Under the pieces are notes generated by a model. That model worked only from the letters and a program-made list of their open reading frames with translations. It did not search any database and was not told where the DNA came from. This document shows positions 1-5,912 of a stretch of DNA of 64,000 bases, in pieces (position 1 is the stretch's first letter; each line of letters starts with the position of its first letter). A program made the position numbers and the translations under genes. Source of the stretch: a virus; IMG/VR virus record IMGVR_UViG_3300045921_000950, positions 1 to 64,000 of that record; one strand, given 5' to 3'.

Positions 1-264
1 TCACCGCAGTTTCCCCCCATCACGAAGCACGGTGAGGAAAGACTCCAGCTGACCGGCAGCGACCAAGAGCTTCATGCCGCTCTGGATGAGGTCGGCCGCG
101 GAAGCACGCATGTCGCATGCGTCGCGCTCGAGGTCGTCGAGTTCGGAGTTCAGGTGGATTTTCGGGGCCCTGCCGATGGCGGCGTCGGCCTCGACTAGGG
201 CCTTGTGCTCGTCGGCGGCGATGCGTTCGAGCAGTGCAGTTGCGGGGAATGGAGGGGTGTGCAT
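1..264 (-). CDS. Small hypothetical protein, last gene of leftward operon
   Basis: This 87-residue protein is mostly helical, acidic in the middle and has no family I recognise. The ATG at 264 has no clear Shine-Dalgarno sequence. It is the last visible gene of a leftward chain (1299 to 1), and its TGA is the first three bases of the window, so the end is complete. The 29-base gap from the preceding gene suggests co-transcription. No function can be assigned. Confidence 0.6.
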   Translation of the reverse strand: MHTPPFPATALLERIAADEHKALVEADAAIGRAPKIHLNSELDDLERDACDMRASAADLIQSGMKLLVAAGQLESFLTVLRDGGKLR

Positions 265-293
265 GGGGGGTGGGGACTTTGGTGGAGTGTGAG

Positions 294-518
294 CTACGGG
301 AGCTGGGTTGCTCTTCTCCGTCGCTGCCGCTCGAGCTCACGCCCGCGGGTGTCGGCCCAGGCGACGTAGCGCTGGAGCTCGCGGCGCTCGCGTTCCGCCT
401 CCGCGTCGAGCTCACCCAGTCGACGGCGCACGGCCTCGAGGTGAGTGAAGCGGATGCGCTTCGCGTGGAGGACGCGGCCGAGCTGGACCATTGGGTGGTA
501 GGAGGCAACGCGGGCCAT
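294..518 (-). CDS. Small basic helical protein
   Basis: A 74-residue protein rich in Arg and Glu with a long predicted helix or coiled coil (residues 28-70). The ATG at 518 forms a TGATG junction with the stop of the upstream gene, the coupling used throughout this operon; longer in-frame starts would overlap the neighbour and are less likely. Function unknown. Confidence 0.6.
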   Translation of the reverse strand: MARVASYHPMVQLGRVLHAKRIRFTHLEAVRRRLGELDAEAERERRELQRYVAWADTRGRELERQRRRRATQLP

Positions 519-826
519 CAGTCCTGGCACTCCGGGCAGCCCAGTCGGCCGCATTCGTTGCCTGACGTGCAGCGGTTGCCGGCCACACCGGGCGTTTCGT
601 CGGGTTCGCGCTGTGCCCCGAGCCGCAACTCCAGCAGCCGCCGCTCCAAGACCTCCACGGCCTCCGGCGAGAGTCCCACGGTGATCATCTTGTAGTCGTC
701 GGTCGTCACACGCAGACGGGCAATCGCGCCCTGTTCAGCGTCGACGTCGCTGGGTTCCTCCAACGTGATCACGGTGCGGACGCCATCCTCGTAATCCACG
801 ATGCAAGTCACAGGGTGTGCGGTCAT
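518..826 (-). CDS. Small protein with C-terminal cysteine cluster
   Basis: A 102-residue protein. The N-terminal half (residues 6-60) looks like a small beta/alpha domain. The last 17 residues hold four cysteines (C86, C92, C97, C100) in a CxxxxxCxxxxCxxC arrangement that could bind one zinc ion. The ATG at 826 overlaps the upstream stop as ATGA. Zinc binding is inferred from spacing only; the function is not known. Confidence 0.7.
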   Translation of the reverse strand: MTAHPVTCIVDYEDGVRTVITLEEPSDVDAEQGAIARLRVTTDDYKMITVGLSPEAVEVLERRLLELRLGAQREPDETPGVAGNRCTSGNECGRLGCPECQD

Positions 827-1299
827 TGGGCGAAGTCTCCAGCCTGTAGGACGACCAGTCCGCGCGACGTGCCGATGCGTCTCCAACCTGCGCGCAGGAA
901 GCAGCGGCCTGGGTCGCGCTTGTGTCGTACCTTGCGAGGATCGACCTCCGTCGTGAGCGGCGCTGGAGGGAGCCCCCACTTGCGTTCCCAGTAGCCCAGC
1001 GTAAGTGACGTTGCTGACCGAACGAGTTCGGAGGAGCGAGCCGGCCCCTCGTTGCGGAAGAGCGAGCAGCGCCACCGCAGATTCCCCGCTGGGTCCAGGT
1101 TCTCGATCGCGCCCCAAACAGCCGAGTTGTCATGCGTTAGCAGCACGAAGGTGCGCCCGCTCGCCATGAACTCCACGGCGCCAGGCGTCTGCCGCGAGTA
1201 GTGACGATCCGCGAGCGCGCGGGCCGCGGGATGGCAGCGTCGCACCTGTCGCCACGGTGAGTCGTCCGCTGGTAGCAGCGCCAACTGCAGAGCGCCCAT
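823..1299 (-). CDS. Conserved phage protein, possible Mom/GNAT-like fold
   Basis: A 158-residue protein with the features of a family widespread in phages: an early RHYSR motif, a central CSLFRNE motif, a VDPxKVR segment and an RDPGRCFxxAGWR block near the C-terminus. The organisation recalls compact acyltransferase-like proteins such as the Mu DNA modifier Mom, but that is inference from pattern, not a proven match. The ATG at 1299 is chosen over the adjacent GTG at 1302 because GGAGG lies 7 bases upstream of it. It is the first gene of the 1299-1 group, directly after the RNA island. Confidence 0.75.
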   Translation of the reverse strand: MGALQLALLPADDSPWRQVRRCHPAARALADRHYSRQTPGAVEFMASGRTFVLLTHDNSAVWGAIENLDPAGNLRWRCSLFRNEGPARSSELVRSATSLTLGYWERKWGLPPAPLTTEVDPRKVRHKRDPGRCFLRAGWRRIGTSRGLVVLQAGDFAQ

Positions 1300-2801
1300 C
1301 ACGCGACCCTCCAGGCAAAAGGGCGCCGCGCTCTCACGGCAGTCACGTCTCGGCGGCTACTCACGAGAAAGTCACTCGGTTTCACCGCTCGCATCACCCC
1401 CGACGTTCGGGGAGCACTCGATCCACTTCGTGCCATAGCCGGCGTCCTTCCGCCGCGTGGACATGCTGCTCGGGATGGGCCCACGTATGCCCCGAGCTTC
1501 CCGCGAGTGATCAGCTCGCGACGGGCCGGCGTGACGCGGCCCTTCTCCCGTTTTTGGGTAGCGCCCTGCCGCGTGTCGAACACGGGACCCCCGGGGGCCG
1601 CACCTGCCAGGACTACCCGATAACGCACGGGACTAGCGCGCCCAGATTCCTTAACGCTGTTGTCGCCGCGTTTGGATACTGGATAGGTCAACTCGCGGGC
1701 CTCCGCCGAGGGGCTTGAACCCTCGTGCACAACTAAGCGCGTCCGCAAAGTCGTGGGCCCACCTGGCGCGGAGAAGATTGCCCCGAAAGCGCCGCCGCTC
1801 GGGACCACACGGTTGCTCCTAGCGCTCACCCAAGCGCTGTTCGGCGCGGTGGACCCGCGGGGAATCGAACCCCGGTCCGCGAAGTCTCGAATCTCACCCT
1901 CGCTCACGCGCGTAGCTGCATTCAAGGCAAGCAGCGGCCCTAGACGCCTGGGGGTCGGCGCCTCCACCACCGTCAGGTTCTCGGCCACGGATCGACGGAC
2001 TTCCGGGGCCCCGCTCGTGTGATGACGCTGGAGAGCTACTCGAGCTCCTGGCGCTCCAACGCTCTCAGGCCGCAGCCTCGAGAGGAGTGACGTTGTCGTT
2101 TGCGACTGTGTCGTGCCCAAAGTGATCACGGCGGTATGGGCGCCCGCCGGCGCGGTCAGGTGAGCCCGTCGCTCCACGTCGAAGCCTGTCGGACCCTGGT
2201 TGCTGTCTCTCCGGCTGTCACGGCGCGAGTCACAGTCCCCTGCCGTTGGGTCGCCTACGCAGACTCGTTGCGTCTTCCGGGGTTGCAGGCCCGCTCTCCC
2301 GGTTGAAGCATCGTCGATGCTCTCGCGAGCAACAGGCCGCTGACACGAAGAGGATGCCGTCTCTCCGGCTGTCACGTCTCGCGCTACTCTCACCGCTGGC
2401 CTAGGACGCGGCCTCTCGTCTCCGACGTTCGAACATTCGAGCGCTCCACAGGCTGGGGTCGAACCAGCGACCAGTCGGTTAACAGCCGACCGCTCTACCA
2501 CTGAGCTACCGTGGATCGATGCCGCGTTCCCCAAGGAGGCCGAGAATCCCCTGGAGCAAGTGCACGCGGCGGCACGTTCCCTTACGGGGTTCAGCGGGTA
2601 CCGGCCTGCCACGGGTTTGCCCCGCTTCACGGCCGGGGCCCTCGCCCCTCGGCTTTCGGAATTCTTCAGTAGCAAGGACGCATGATGCACCTCCTTCGTC
2701 TGCGTCTCCTTGCAGGGGCACTCGTCGGCTTCAGGAGCCCACAGGAGCGCACCGAGCAGGGACAAGAACAGCGCGATCACCGCCGCGAAGAGCGTCTTCA
2801 T
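1299..2801 (-). CDS. ORF with membrane-anchor N-terminus, 3' extent doubtful
   Basis: The ATG at 2801 follows GGGAGGA at good spacing and overlaps the upstream stop as ATGA, so translation very probably starts here. The first 25 residues are a clear membrane segment or signal peptide (MKTLFAAVIALFLSLLGALL), followed by an ECPCK motif. The frame then stays open for 500 codons, straight through tRNA-Asn and tmRNA, and ends at 1299. The downstream part looks like translated RNA-gene sequence, so the true product may be short, for example if a frameshift or sequencing error hides a stop. The start is well supported; the end is not. Confidence 0.35.
   Translation of the reverse strand: MKTLFAAVIALFLSLLGALLWAPEADECPCKETQTKEVHHASLLLKNSESRGARAPAVKRGKPVAGRYPLNPVRERAAACTCSRGFSASLGNAASIHGSSVVERSAVNRLVAGSTPACGALECSNVGDERPRPRPAVRVARDVTAGETASSSCQRPVARESIDDASTGRAGLQPRKTQRVCVGDPTAGDCDSRRDSRRDSNQGPTGFDVERRAHLTAPAGAHTAVITLGTTQSQTTTSLLSRLRPESVGAPGARVALQRHHTSGAPEVRRSVAENLTVVEAPTPRRLGPLLALNAATRVSEGEIRDFADRGSIPRGSTAPNSAWVSARSNRVVPSGGAFGAIFSAPGGPTTLRTRLVVHEGSSPSAEARELTYPVSKRGDNSVKESGRASPVRYRVVLAGAAPGGPVFDTRQGATQKREKGRVTPARRELITRGKLGAYVGPSRAACPRGGRTPAMARSGSSAPRTSGVMRAVKPSDFLVSSRRDVTAVRARRPFAWRVA
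1300..1700. other. Stretch without convincing genes (T-arm-like remnant)
   Basis: No coding region here has a good start signal. On the minus strand, 1569-1585 reads as a tRNA T-arm (five-base stem around TTCGACA), but no acceptor, D and anticodon arms of normal length could be fitted around it. A 30-codon minus-strand frame (1464-1372) was seen but lacks a ribosome-binding site. The stretch may be decayed tRNA sequence or leader of the operon starting at 1299. Confidence 0.4.
1701..1773 (-). tRNA. tRNA-like sequence, anticodon unassigned
   Basis: On the minus strand a 73-base segment begins CTCCGCG and ends GGCGGAG, able to form six of seven acceptor pairs, with a textbook T-arm (GAGGG, TTCAAGC, CCCTC; 1708-1724) directly before the 3' strand. 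The length and T-arm fit a tRNA, but I could not fit a normal anticodon stem-loop or D-arm. It may be a degenerate or unusual tRNA. It lies next to the tmRNA gene and in the same orientation. Confidence 0.3.
1850..2196 (-). ncRNA. ssrA: Transfer-messenger RNA (tmRNA)
   Basis: This RNA rescues stalled ribosomes by acting as an alanyl-tRNA and then as a short message. The 5' end has the family signature GGGTCCGACAGGCTTCGACG. The 3' end gives a seven-pair acceptor stem with it, including the G3-U pair needed for alanine charging, preceded by a T-arm CGGGG-TTCGATT-CCCCG. The internal message begins with AGTCGCAAACGAC, the resume-site sequence known from E. coli, and encodes the tag ANDNVTPLEAAA ending in TGA (2103-2065). 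Length is 347 bases; CCA is not encoded (ACCG), so it would be added enzymatically. It lies between phage genes on both sides, so it is part of the phage and not flanking host DNA. Confidence 0.93.
2205..2222 (-). repeat. 18-bp direct repeat, copy next to tmRNA
   Basis: The 18 bases are identical to 2359-2376. On the minus strand the repeat reads CGTGACAGCCGGAGAGAC. This copy ends 8 bases before the 5' end of tmRNA, the position of a promoter or processing signal. No sigma-70 hexamers are obvious, so the role is inferred from place alone. Confidence 0.6.
2359..2376 (-). repeat. 18-bp direct repeat, copy near tRNA-Asn
   Basis: Identical to 2205-2222, and the match extends to 21 of 22 bases. 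It lies 68 bases beyond the 3' end of tRNA-Asn in the direction of transcription. No RNA gene could be recognised between the two copies (2223-2358). Confidence 0.6.
2444..2515 (-). tRNA. tRNA-Asn (anticodon GUU)
   Basis: A complete 72-base cloverleaf is visible on the minus strand: acceptor TCCACGG with CTGTGGA, D-arm with GCTC/GAGC and a GTGGTA loop, anticodon stem GTCGG/CCGAC around CTGTTAA, and T-arm GCTGG-TTCGACC-CCAGC. The anticodon is GTT. The discriminator base is G and CCA is not encoded. It lies upstream of tmRNA in the same orientation, so both may come from one transcript. A phage asparagine tRNA may support translation of AAC-containing genes, but codon use was not computed. Confidence 0.95.
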
Positions 2802-2998
2802 GCGTCCTCCCGAGTGATCCTGCACGCGCCGAACGGTGGATTGCCCGGCAAGCACGCAGCCCGCCACGCCTCGAACGCAGTCGTGATCGGGTAACCGGTG
2901 AGCTCGACGCGGTCGCACTCGCGCTCGTCCGTACCAGGCACGTCGTGCCAGGGACCCTCGACTATCCAGGTCGGACTAGACGCGCGCGATTGGGTCAC
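2798..2998 (-). CDS. Small hypothetical protein
   Basis: A 66-residue protein starting at a GTG (2998) that overlaps the upstream stop as GTGA; its own stop overlaps the next start as ATGA. The C-terminal half has an ITTAFEAWRAACLPGNPPF segment that looks like a small folded domain. No family recognised. The two overlaps place it firmly in the leftward operon. Confidence 0.7.
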   Translation of the reverse strand: MTQSRASSPTWIVEGPWHDVPGTDERECDRVELTGYPITTAFEAWRAACLPGNPPFGACRITREDA

Positions 2999-3297
2999 GA
3001 CGCGGCAAGCTCCTCAGTTGCGAGGGTGTAGCCGAGTCCAGCGAGCGAGGCCCGCGCCCCACCGTTATGCACGGTCGACCCGGGGAGCCGCCCGAAAGCC
3101 ACGACGTCGCCGCGGTCGTTCGACTCCAGCAAGCTGGCGCCAGCCCCGTTCGGCACGGCGAGCACGAAGTAGATGGGGTGCTGCTCCACCTGCCCGCGAC
3201 GGTCGAAGCGGAAGCCCATGATCGGATTGCTCAGCCGATAGAGCTTCCAGCTCACGTCGTGAACGACCCGCGTGTCTTCGAGAAATGCCTGCCTCAC
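2995..3297 (-). CDS. Small hypothetical protein
   Basis: A 100-residue, probably beta-rich protein beginning at a GTG (3297) in a GTGA overlap with the gene before. A central FxxRGQVEQHPIYFVLAVPNG stretch suggests alternating beta strands. No known domain recognised. Part of the 4161-1299 operon. Confidence 0.7.
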   Translation of the reverse strand: MRQAFLEDTRVVHDVSWKLYRLSNPIMGFRFDRRGQVEQHPIYFVLAVPNGAGASLLESNDRGDVVAFGRLPGSTVHNGGARASLAGLGYTLATEELAAS

Positions 3298-3503
3298 CTC
3301 CAGATCCTTTCTCCCCCGTCACACTCCCACTCGTGCCGGAGCCGCGTTGCATCCGACCTGACGACGCCGGTTTCCCGGCAGCGGTTCGTCTGTCGATACG
3401 CCTCCCAGTCGGTCGCCCTCAGAACGTGGGCGACGCTCACCGCGACCGTGGAGAACGCCATGCTGACGGCGATGACCAGGACCGCAGTATCCGACCGGCT
3501 CAA
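3294..3503 (-). CDS. Small membrane protein (TTG start)
   Basis: A 69-residue protein with one transmembrane segment (about residues 6-24) and a charged C-terminal tail. The TTG at 3503 is chosen because AAGGAGG lies directly upstream and TTGA overlaps the preceding stop. Small single-span proteins beside phage immunity genes are often superinfection or accessory proteins, but nothing specific can be assigned. Confidence 0.7.
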   Translation of the reverse strand: MSRSDTAVLVIAVSMAFSTVAVSVAHVLRATDWEAYRQTNRCRETGVVRSDATRLRHEWECDGGERIWR

Positions 3504-3847
3504 GCGGCCTCCTTCAACTCGCCCTCTTCCACGCGAGGCGCCGCGACCATGCGCTCTGCCGCGGCAACGAGTTCGCGGCCGAGGGCCGCAGCGAAGCGAG
3601 GGCACCGGAGAGCCTCTTCGAGGATCCCGAGGTCCACCTGGCCCTTCTCGCGACGTCGAACGGTGCGCTCGTGGGAACCGATGGACTCGGCAAGTTCGAT
3701 CTGACCGAGGCCGACGGCAGCACGCGATCGACGGAGGACGATCGCGGCCACCTGGTGCGGCGTTTGAGGGACGAGGCGTAGACCGGACGTTGATGCCCGT
3801 CCCAGACCCCGCAGCAGACGTAGGGTAGGGCCATGACTCCGCGTCAT
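3500..3847 (-). CDS. HTH DNA-binding protein
   Basis: A 115-residue protein with a helix-turn-helix (about residues 28-66) of the XRE/lambda-repressor type: an LRRSR helix, then LGQIELAESIG and SHERTVRRREKGQ, where the second is the likely recognition helix. The ATG at 3847 overlaps the stop of the adjacent regulator as ATGA; longer upstream starts are rejected for that reason. It is the second gene after the switch, where Cro- or Cox-like regulators often sit. Whether it represses or activates cannot be told. Confidence 0.8.
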   Translation of the reverse strand: MTRSHGPTLRLLRGLGRASTSGLRLVPQTPHQVAAIVLRRSRAAVGLGQIELAESIGSHERTVRRREKGQVDLGILEEALRCPRFAAALGRELVAAAERMVAAPRVEEGELKEAA

Positions 3848-4161
3848 GTGACTGGCCCTCCAGGAGGACTGTCTGGAGCCCGCTCGGAGTCCGTTGGGGC
3901 CGCGAGCACACCACGGACACCGGCTAGCGCCCGGTCCCTCTTCTCCCGTTCGGTTTTGGTTTCCCACGCTTCCGGCGAGATTCCGGTGAGCTCGAAGATG
4001 GCATCTCGGTACTGGGGAGCGGGGCGACTCTCGCCCCGGACCCAAGCGGCGACCGCGGGCTGCGTCACATCGAGAACCTTCGCCAGGAAGCCCTGAGACC
4101 GTGTTTTCTCGGCCCGCATCCACTTTCGGAGGAGAGCTCTCCCTTCGGTACGTTCAGCCAC
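3844..4161 (-). CDS. XRE-family regulator, Cro-like position, leaderless
   Basis: A 105-residue regulator with an HTH (about residues 20-45: FLAKVLDVTQPAVAAWVRGES). It is divergent from the repressor-like gene at 4250. The minus promoter TTGACG (4197-4192), 17 bp, TATGCT (4174-4169) would start transcription at 4161, exactly at a GTG, giving a leaderless message. An ATG at 4173 lies upstream of that start site and inside the palindromic operator, so GTG 4161 is preferred. Its position and overlap with CATAATTATG suggest a Cro-like or early regulator. Confidence 0.8.
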   Translation of the reverse strand: MAERTEGRALLRKWMRAEKTRSQGFLAKVLDVTQPAVAAWVRGESRPAPQYRDAIFELTGISPEAWETKTEREKRDRALAGVRGVLAAPTDSERAPDSPPGGPVT

Positions 4162-4197
4162 GAACCAAAGCATAATTATGACAAAGCCAGGCGTCAA
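4161..4197 (-). promoter_or_regulatory. Leftward promoter of the switch
   Basis: Minus-strand -35 TTGACG (4197-4192), a 17-bp spacer and -10 TATGCT (4174-4169), with a predicted start at the GTG at 4161. The spacer and -10 are overlapped by the palindrome CATAATTATG (4171-4180), so a protein bound there should block it. Prediction from sequence only. Confidence 0.6.
4171..4180. promoter_or_regulatory. Operator O1, CATAATTATG
   Basis: Perfect 10-bp palindrome in the intergenic region of the divergent regulators. The 12-mer CATAATTATGAC recurs at 6702-6713 in the early promoter, and a one-mismatch version is at 4217-4226. AT-rich palindromes shared by switch promoters in GC-rich DNA are typical repressor sites. 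Confidence 0.75.
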
Positions 4198-4214
4198 CGG
4201 GATTGCGCTTCCCA

Positions 4215-4249
4215 ATCATAGTTATGGGTCAGCCCGCTATGTTCCCCCC
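4215..4249 (+). promoter_or_regulatory. Rightward repressor promoter with operator O2
   Basis: A -10-like TATGTT (4238-4243) lies 6 bases before the GTG at 4250, so the message may be leaderless. The corresponding -35 (4215-4220, ATCATA) is poor and overlaps CATAGTTATG (4217-4226), a one-mismatch copy of the operator. A weak -35 overlapped by an operator recalls lambda PRM, where bound repressor activates its own promoter. This is inference. Confidence 0.5.
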
Positions 4250-4843
4250 GTGACCAAGGGCAAGCAGACCGGTCGGCCCGGGCTGAGCGACTCCGAGGCG
4301 AAGCGGGTTCGGGACCTCCTCCAGAGGCTCCTAGACGAGGGGGAGTTTGAGAATCTGACGCAGCTCGCGAGGGCGCTGGAACGGACTCAGCCCGCGGTGA
4401 CTCAGCTGTTGGCCGGAACCAACAAGGCGAGCTTCGAAACGCTCAAGCGCGTTGCCGGCGTAGCGAGGGTCCCGTACGCAAGTCTCCTTGACGGCGGTTC
4501 TCCTCCCGACCTCCTCCGCGTCTCCGACTCCCGCACCGTCGAGTACGACCCGCGCTACCCCAACCGGTCAGAGGCTATCGACGTCCTCATCCGAGCCGGC
4601 GAGGACCGCGAGGAGGTCGAACAGGCGGCCGACGCCGTAGCCGTGGCCCTGTCCAGCGCCGAGGACCTCAGCACGCTCGACTGGCTCGACGACATCCGTG
4701 CCGAGCTCCGCCGGCTACGTCGCGGCGGGGGCAGGGTGGGGGCGCGGCAGGTCACGCCGGATGAGGCCCGGGCGGCCCAGGATGAGACGGCGCGGCGGTT
4801 CGAGGCGGCGCTGAAGCCGAAGGGGCGGGGGCGGAAGGGCTAA
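4250..4843 (+). CDS. XRE-family repressor-like protein
   Basis: A 197-residue protein with an N-terminal HTH domain (about residues 10-75; core NLTQLARALERTQPAVTQLLAG). It has an acidic helical middle part and a very basic Arg/Lys/Gly-rich tail (about residues 150-197). GTG 4250 is preferred because a -10-like element ends 6 bases before it and there is no Shine-Dalgarno sequence. Divergence from a second regulator and a nearby ImmA peptidase make it the best candidate for the lysogeny repressor. There is no LexA-like peptidase domain, so inactivation would need a partner such as ImmA. Confidence 0.8.
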   Translation: MTKGKQTGRPGLSDSEAKRVRDLLQRLLDEGEFENLTQLARALERTQPAVTQLLAGTNKASFETLKRVAGVARVPYASLLDGGSPPDLLRVSDSRTVEYDPRYPNRSEAIDVLIRAGEDREEVEQAADAVAVALSSAEDLSTLDWLDDIRAELRRLRRGGGRVGARQVTPDEARAAQDETARRFEAALKPKGRGRKG

Positions 4844-4866
4844 CCCGGCCAGGTGACCAGGACGAA

Positions 4867-4896
4867 ACCCACCTTTCGGCGCTCCGGAAGGTGGGT
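4867..4896. terminator. Hairpin after the repressor gene
   Basis: A perfect 9-bp stem (ACCCACCTT with AAGGTGGGT) around a 12-base loop, 23 bases after the repressor stop. There is no T-run on the plus strand; the minus strand has only TTTCG. It may be a weak terminator or an mRNA 3' stabiliser, or a processing signal. Confidence 0.45.
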
Positions 4897-5011
4897 CAGG
4901 TCCCAAATGTCACCTGAATTGTGGTGCCTTCGCCGCGGCGAATGGCTACGCTTGTAGTCACGGGGTCCGCTGGAGGGCCTCGGTTCCACCTCTACGGCGG
5001 AGCTTTGTCCG

Positions 5012-5497
5012 ATGAACGCACTGGTCAAGCCACTCTGGAAAGACATGCGGGAACGGCGTGTGAAGCCCCTGGAGCTTCTCACGGAGCTCGGGCTTTCGGA
5101 GCCGCCGGTGGACCCGTTCTTCATCGCGCGCGCCCTGGGCGTGACGGTCGAATGCGACGATTTCCCTTACGAGGGGGCCCTCGACTCGACCGGCGCGAGC
5201 CCGGTGATCCACGTTCGGGCATCGGACATCACGCCACGGCAGCGGTTCACGGCGGCCCACGAGCTCGGGCACCTCATCCTCCACCCGTTGGGCGAGTTCT
5301 TCCGAGACGAGAAGTTGGGTGGGCGTCGAGGTCTCCGCGAGGTGCAAGCGAACCGGTACGCCGCAGAGCTGCTGATGCCGGCGCTGTGGGTCCGCGAACG
5401 CCTGTGGCGCGGCGAGAAATTCGACGACCTGATGGCAACGTTCGGTGTCTCACGCTCGGCACTGATGGCCCGGCTGGAGGCGCTTGCCGCATTCTGA
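5012..5497 (+). CDS. ImmA/IrrE-type metallopeptidase
   Basis: A 161-residue zinc metallopeptidase of the ImmA/IrrE (DUF955) family. The zinc motif HELGH is at residues 83-87 in the context AAHELGHLILH. The downstream EVQANRYAAELLMP segment supplies the third ligand region. GGCGGAG lies about 9 bases upstream of the ATG. In ICEBs1 and other mobile elements ImmA cleaves the resident repressor to induce excision; here the gene follows a repressor-like gene that lacks its own peptidase domain, so the same role is likely. The target is inferred from position. Confidence 0.9.
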   Translation: MNALVKPLWKDMRERRVKPLELLTELGLSEPPVDPFFIARALGVTVECDDFPYEGALDSTGASPVIHVRASDITPRQRFTAAHELGHLILHPLGEFFRDEKLGGRRGLREVQANRYAAELLMPALWVRERLWRGEKFDDLMATFGVSRSALMARLEALAAF

Positions 5498-5912
5498 CCC
5501 GGACGGACTCGATCTAGGTGTCGAGAGCGGGACCCGCGCCCTTGGGCTCGCGGCGGTGCGCTCTGCGGAGGGAAAAACAAGCCACGCCGAGGAGCTGAGA
5601 TCGATCGGGGCAATCCTGGGCTTCGTGCTCGCTGCCGTTGTCCCTCTTGTGGCTATCGTGGCCGAGGTCGTATTCGACAAGCTCGATGGCTGGCAGCGGA
5701 TCATCCTCTGGTTGGGCAGCGTCGCCTACAGCGTTGGCGTGTACACGGCGGCCCAGAAGCTGACCTTGCCCATCTACGAGTACCTTCTCCTTGAGTCGGT
5801 GCGGCGCGGAACCGACAAGGAAGCCGTCCCCCGCGAGTCGCTGAAGACAGCGGTTGATCTCGTGGGGAACGTAGCTGAGGCCGTCGGTAAGGCGGCTAAG
5901 GGTGCATCCTAA
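5484..5912 (+). CDS. Two-span membrane protein
   Basis: A 142-residue protein with two hydrophobic segments (about residues 39-64 and 73-103) and a C-terminal amphipathic helix. The start taken is TTG 5484, preceded by CTGGAGG and overlapping the peptidase by 14 bases; a GTG at 5557 is an alternative that still keeps both membrane spans. It is co-transcribed with the ImmA gene. It could be a superinfection-exclusion or lysogenic-conversion protein; no family recognised. Confidence 0.7.
   Translation: MPHSDPDGLDLGVESGTRALGLAAVRSAEGKTSHAEELRSIGAILGFVLAAVVPLVAIVAEVVFDKLDGWQRIILWLGSVAYSVGVYTAAQKLTLPIYEYLLLESVRRGTDKEAVPRESLKTAVDLVGNVAEAVGKAAKGAS

Noticed and set aside
1372-1464. A 30-codon minus-strand frame (MSTRRKDAGYGTKWIECSP) with protein-like composition.
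   Set aside because: No Shine-Dalgarno sequence and no coupling to neighbours; it lies in the degenerate RNA region.
1569-1585. Second tRNA T-arm-like sequence (CCGTG-TTCGACA-CGCGG on the minus strand).
   Set aside because: The acceptor could be formed only with a mismatch and an 81-base length, and no anticodon arm was found. May be a decayed tRNA.
1850-2196. tmRNA as an attachment site with host DNA on one side (attL).
   Set aside because: Phage-like genes lie on both sides and no duplicated tmRNA 3' end was seen in the window.
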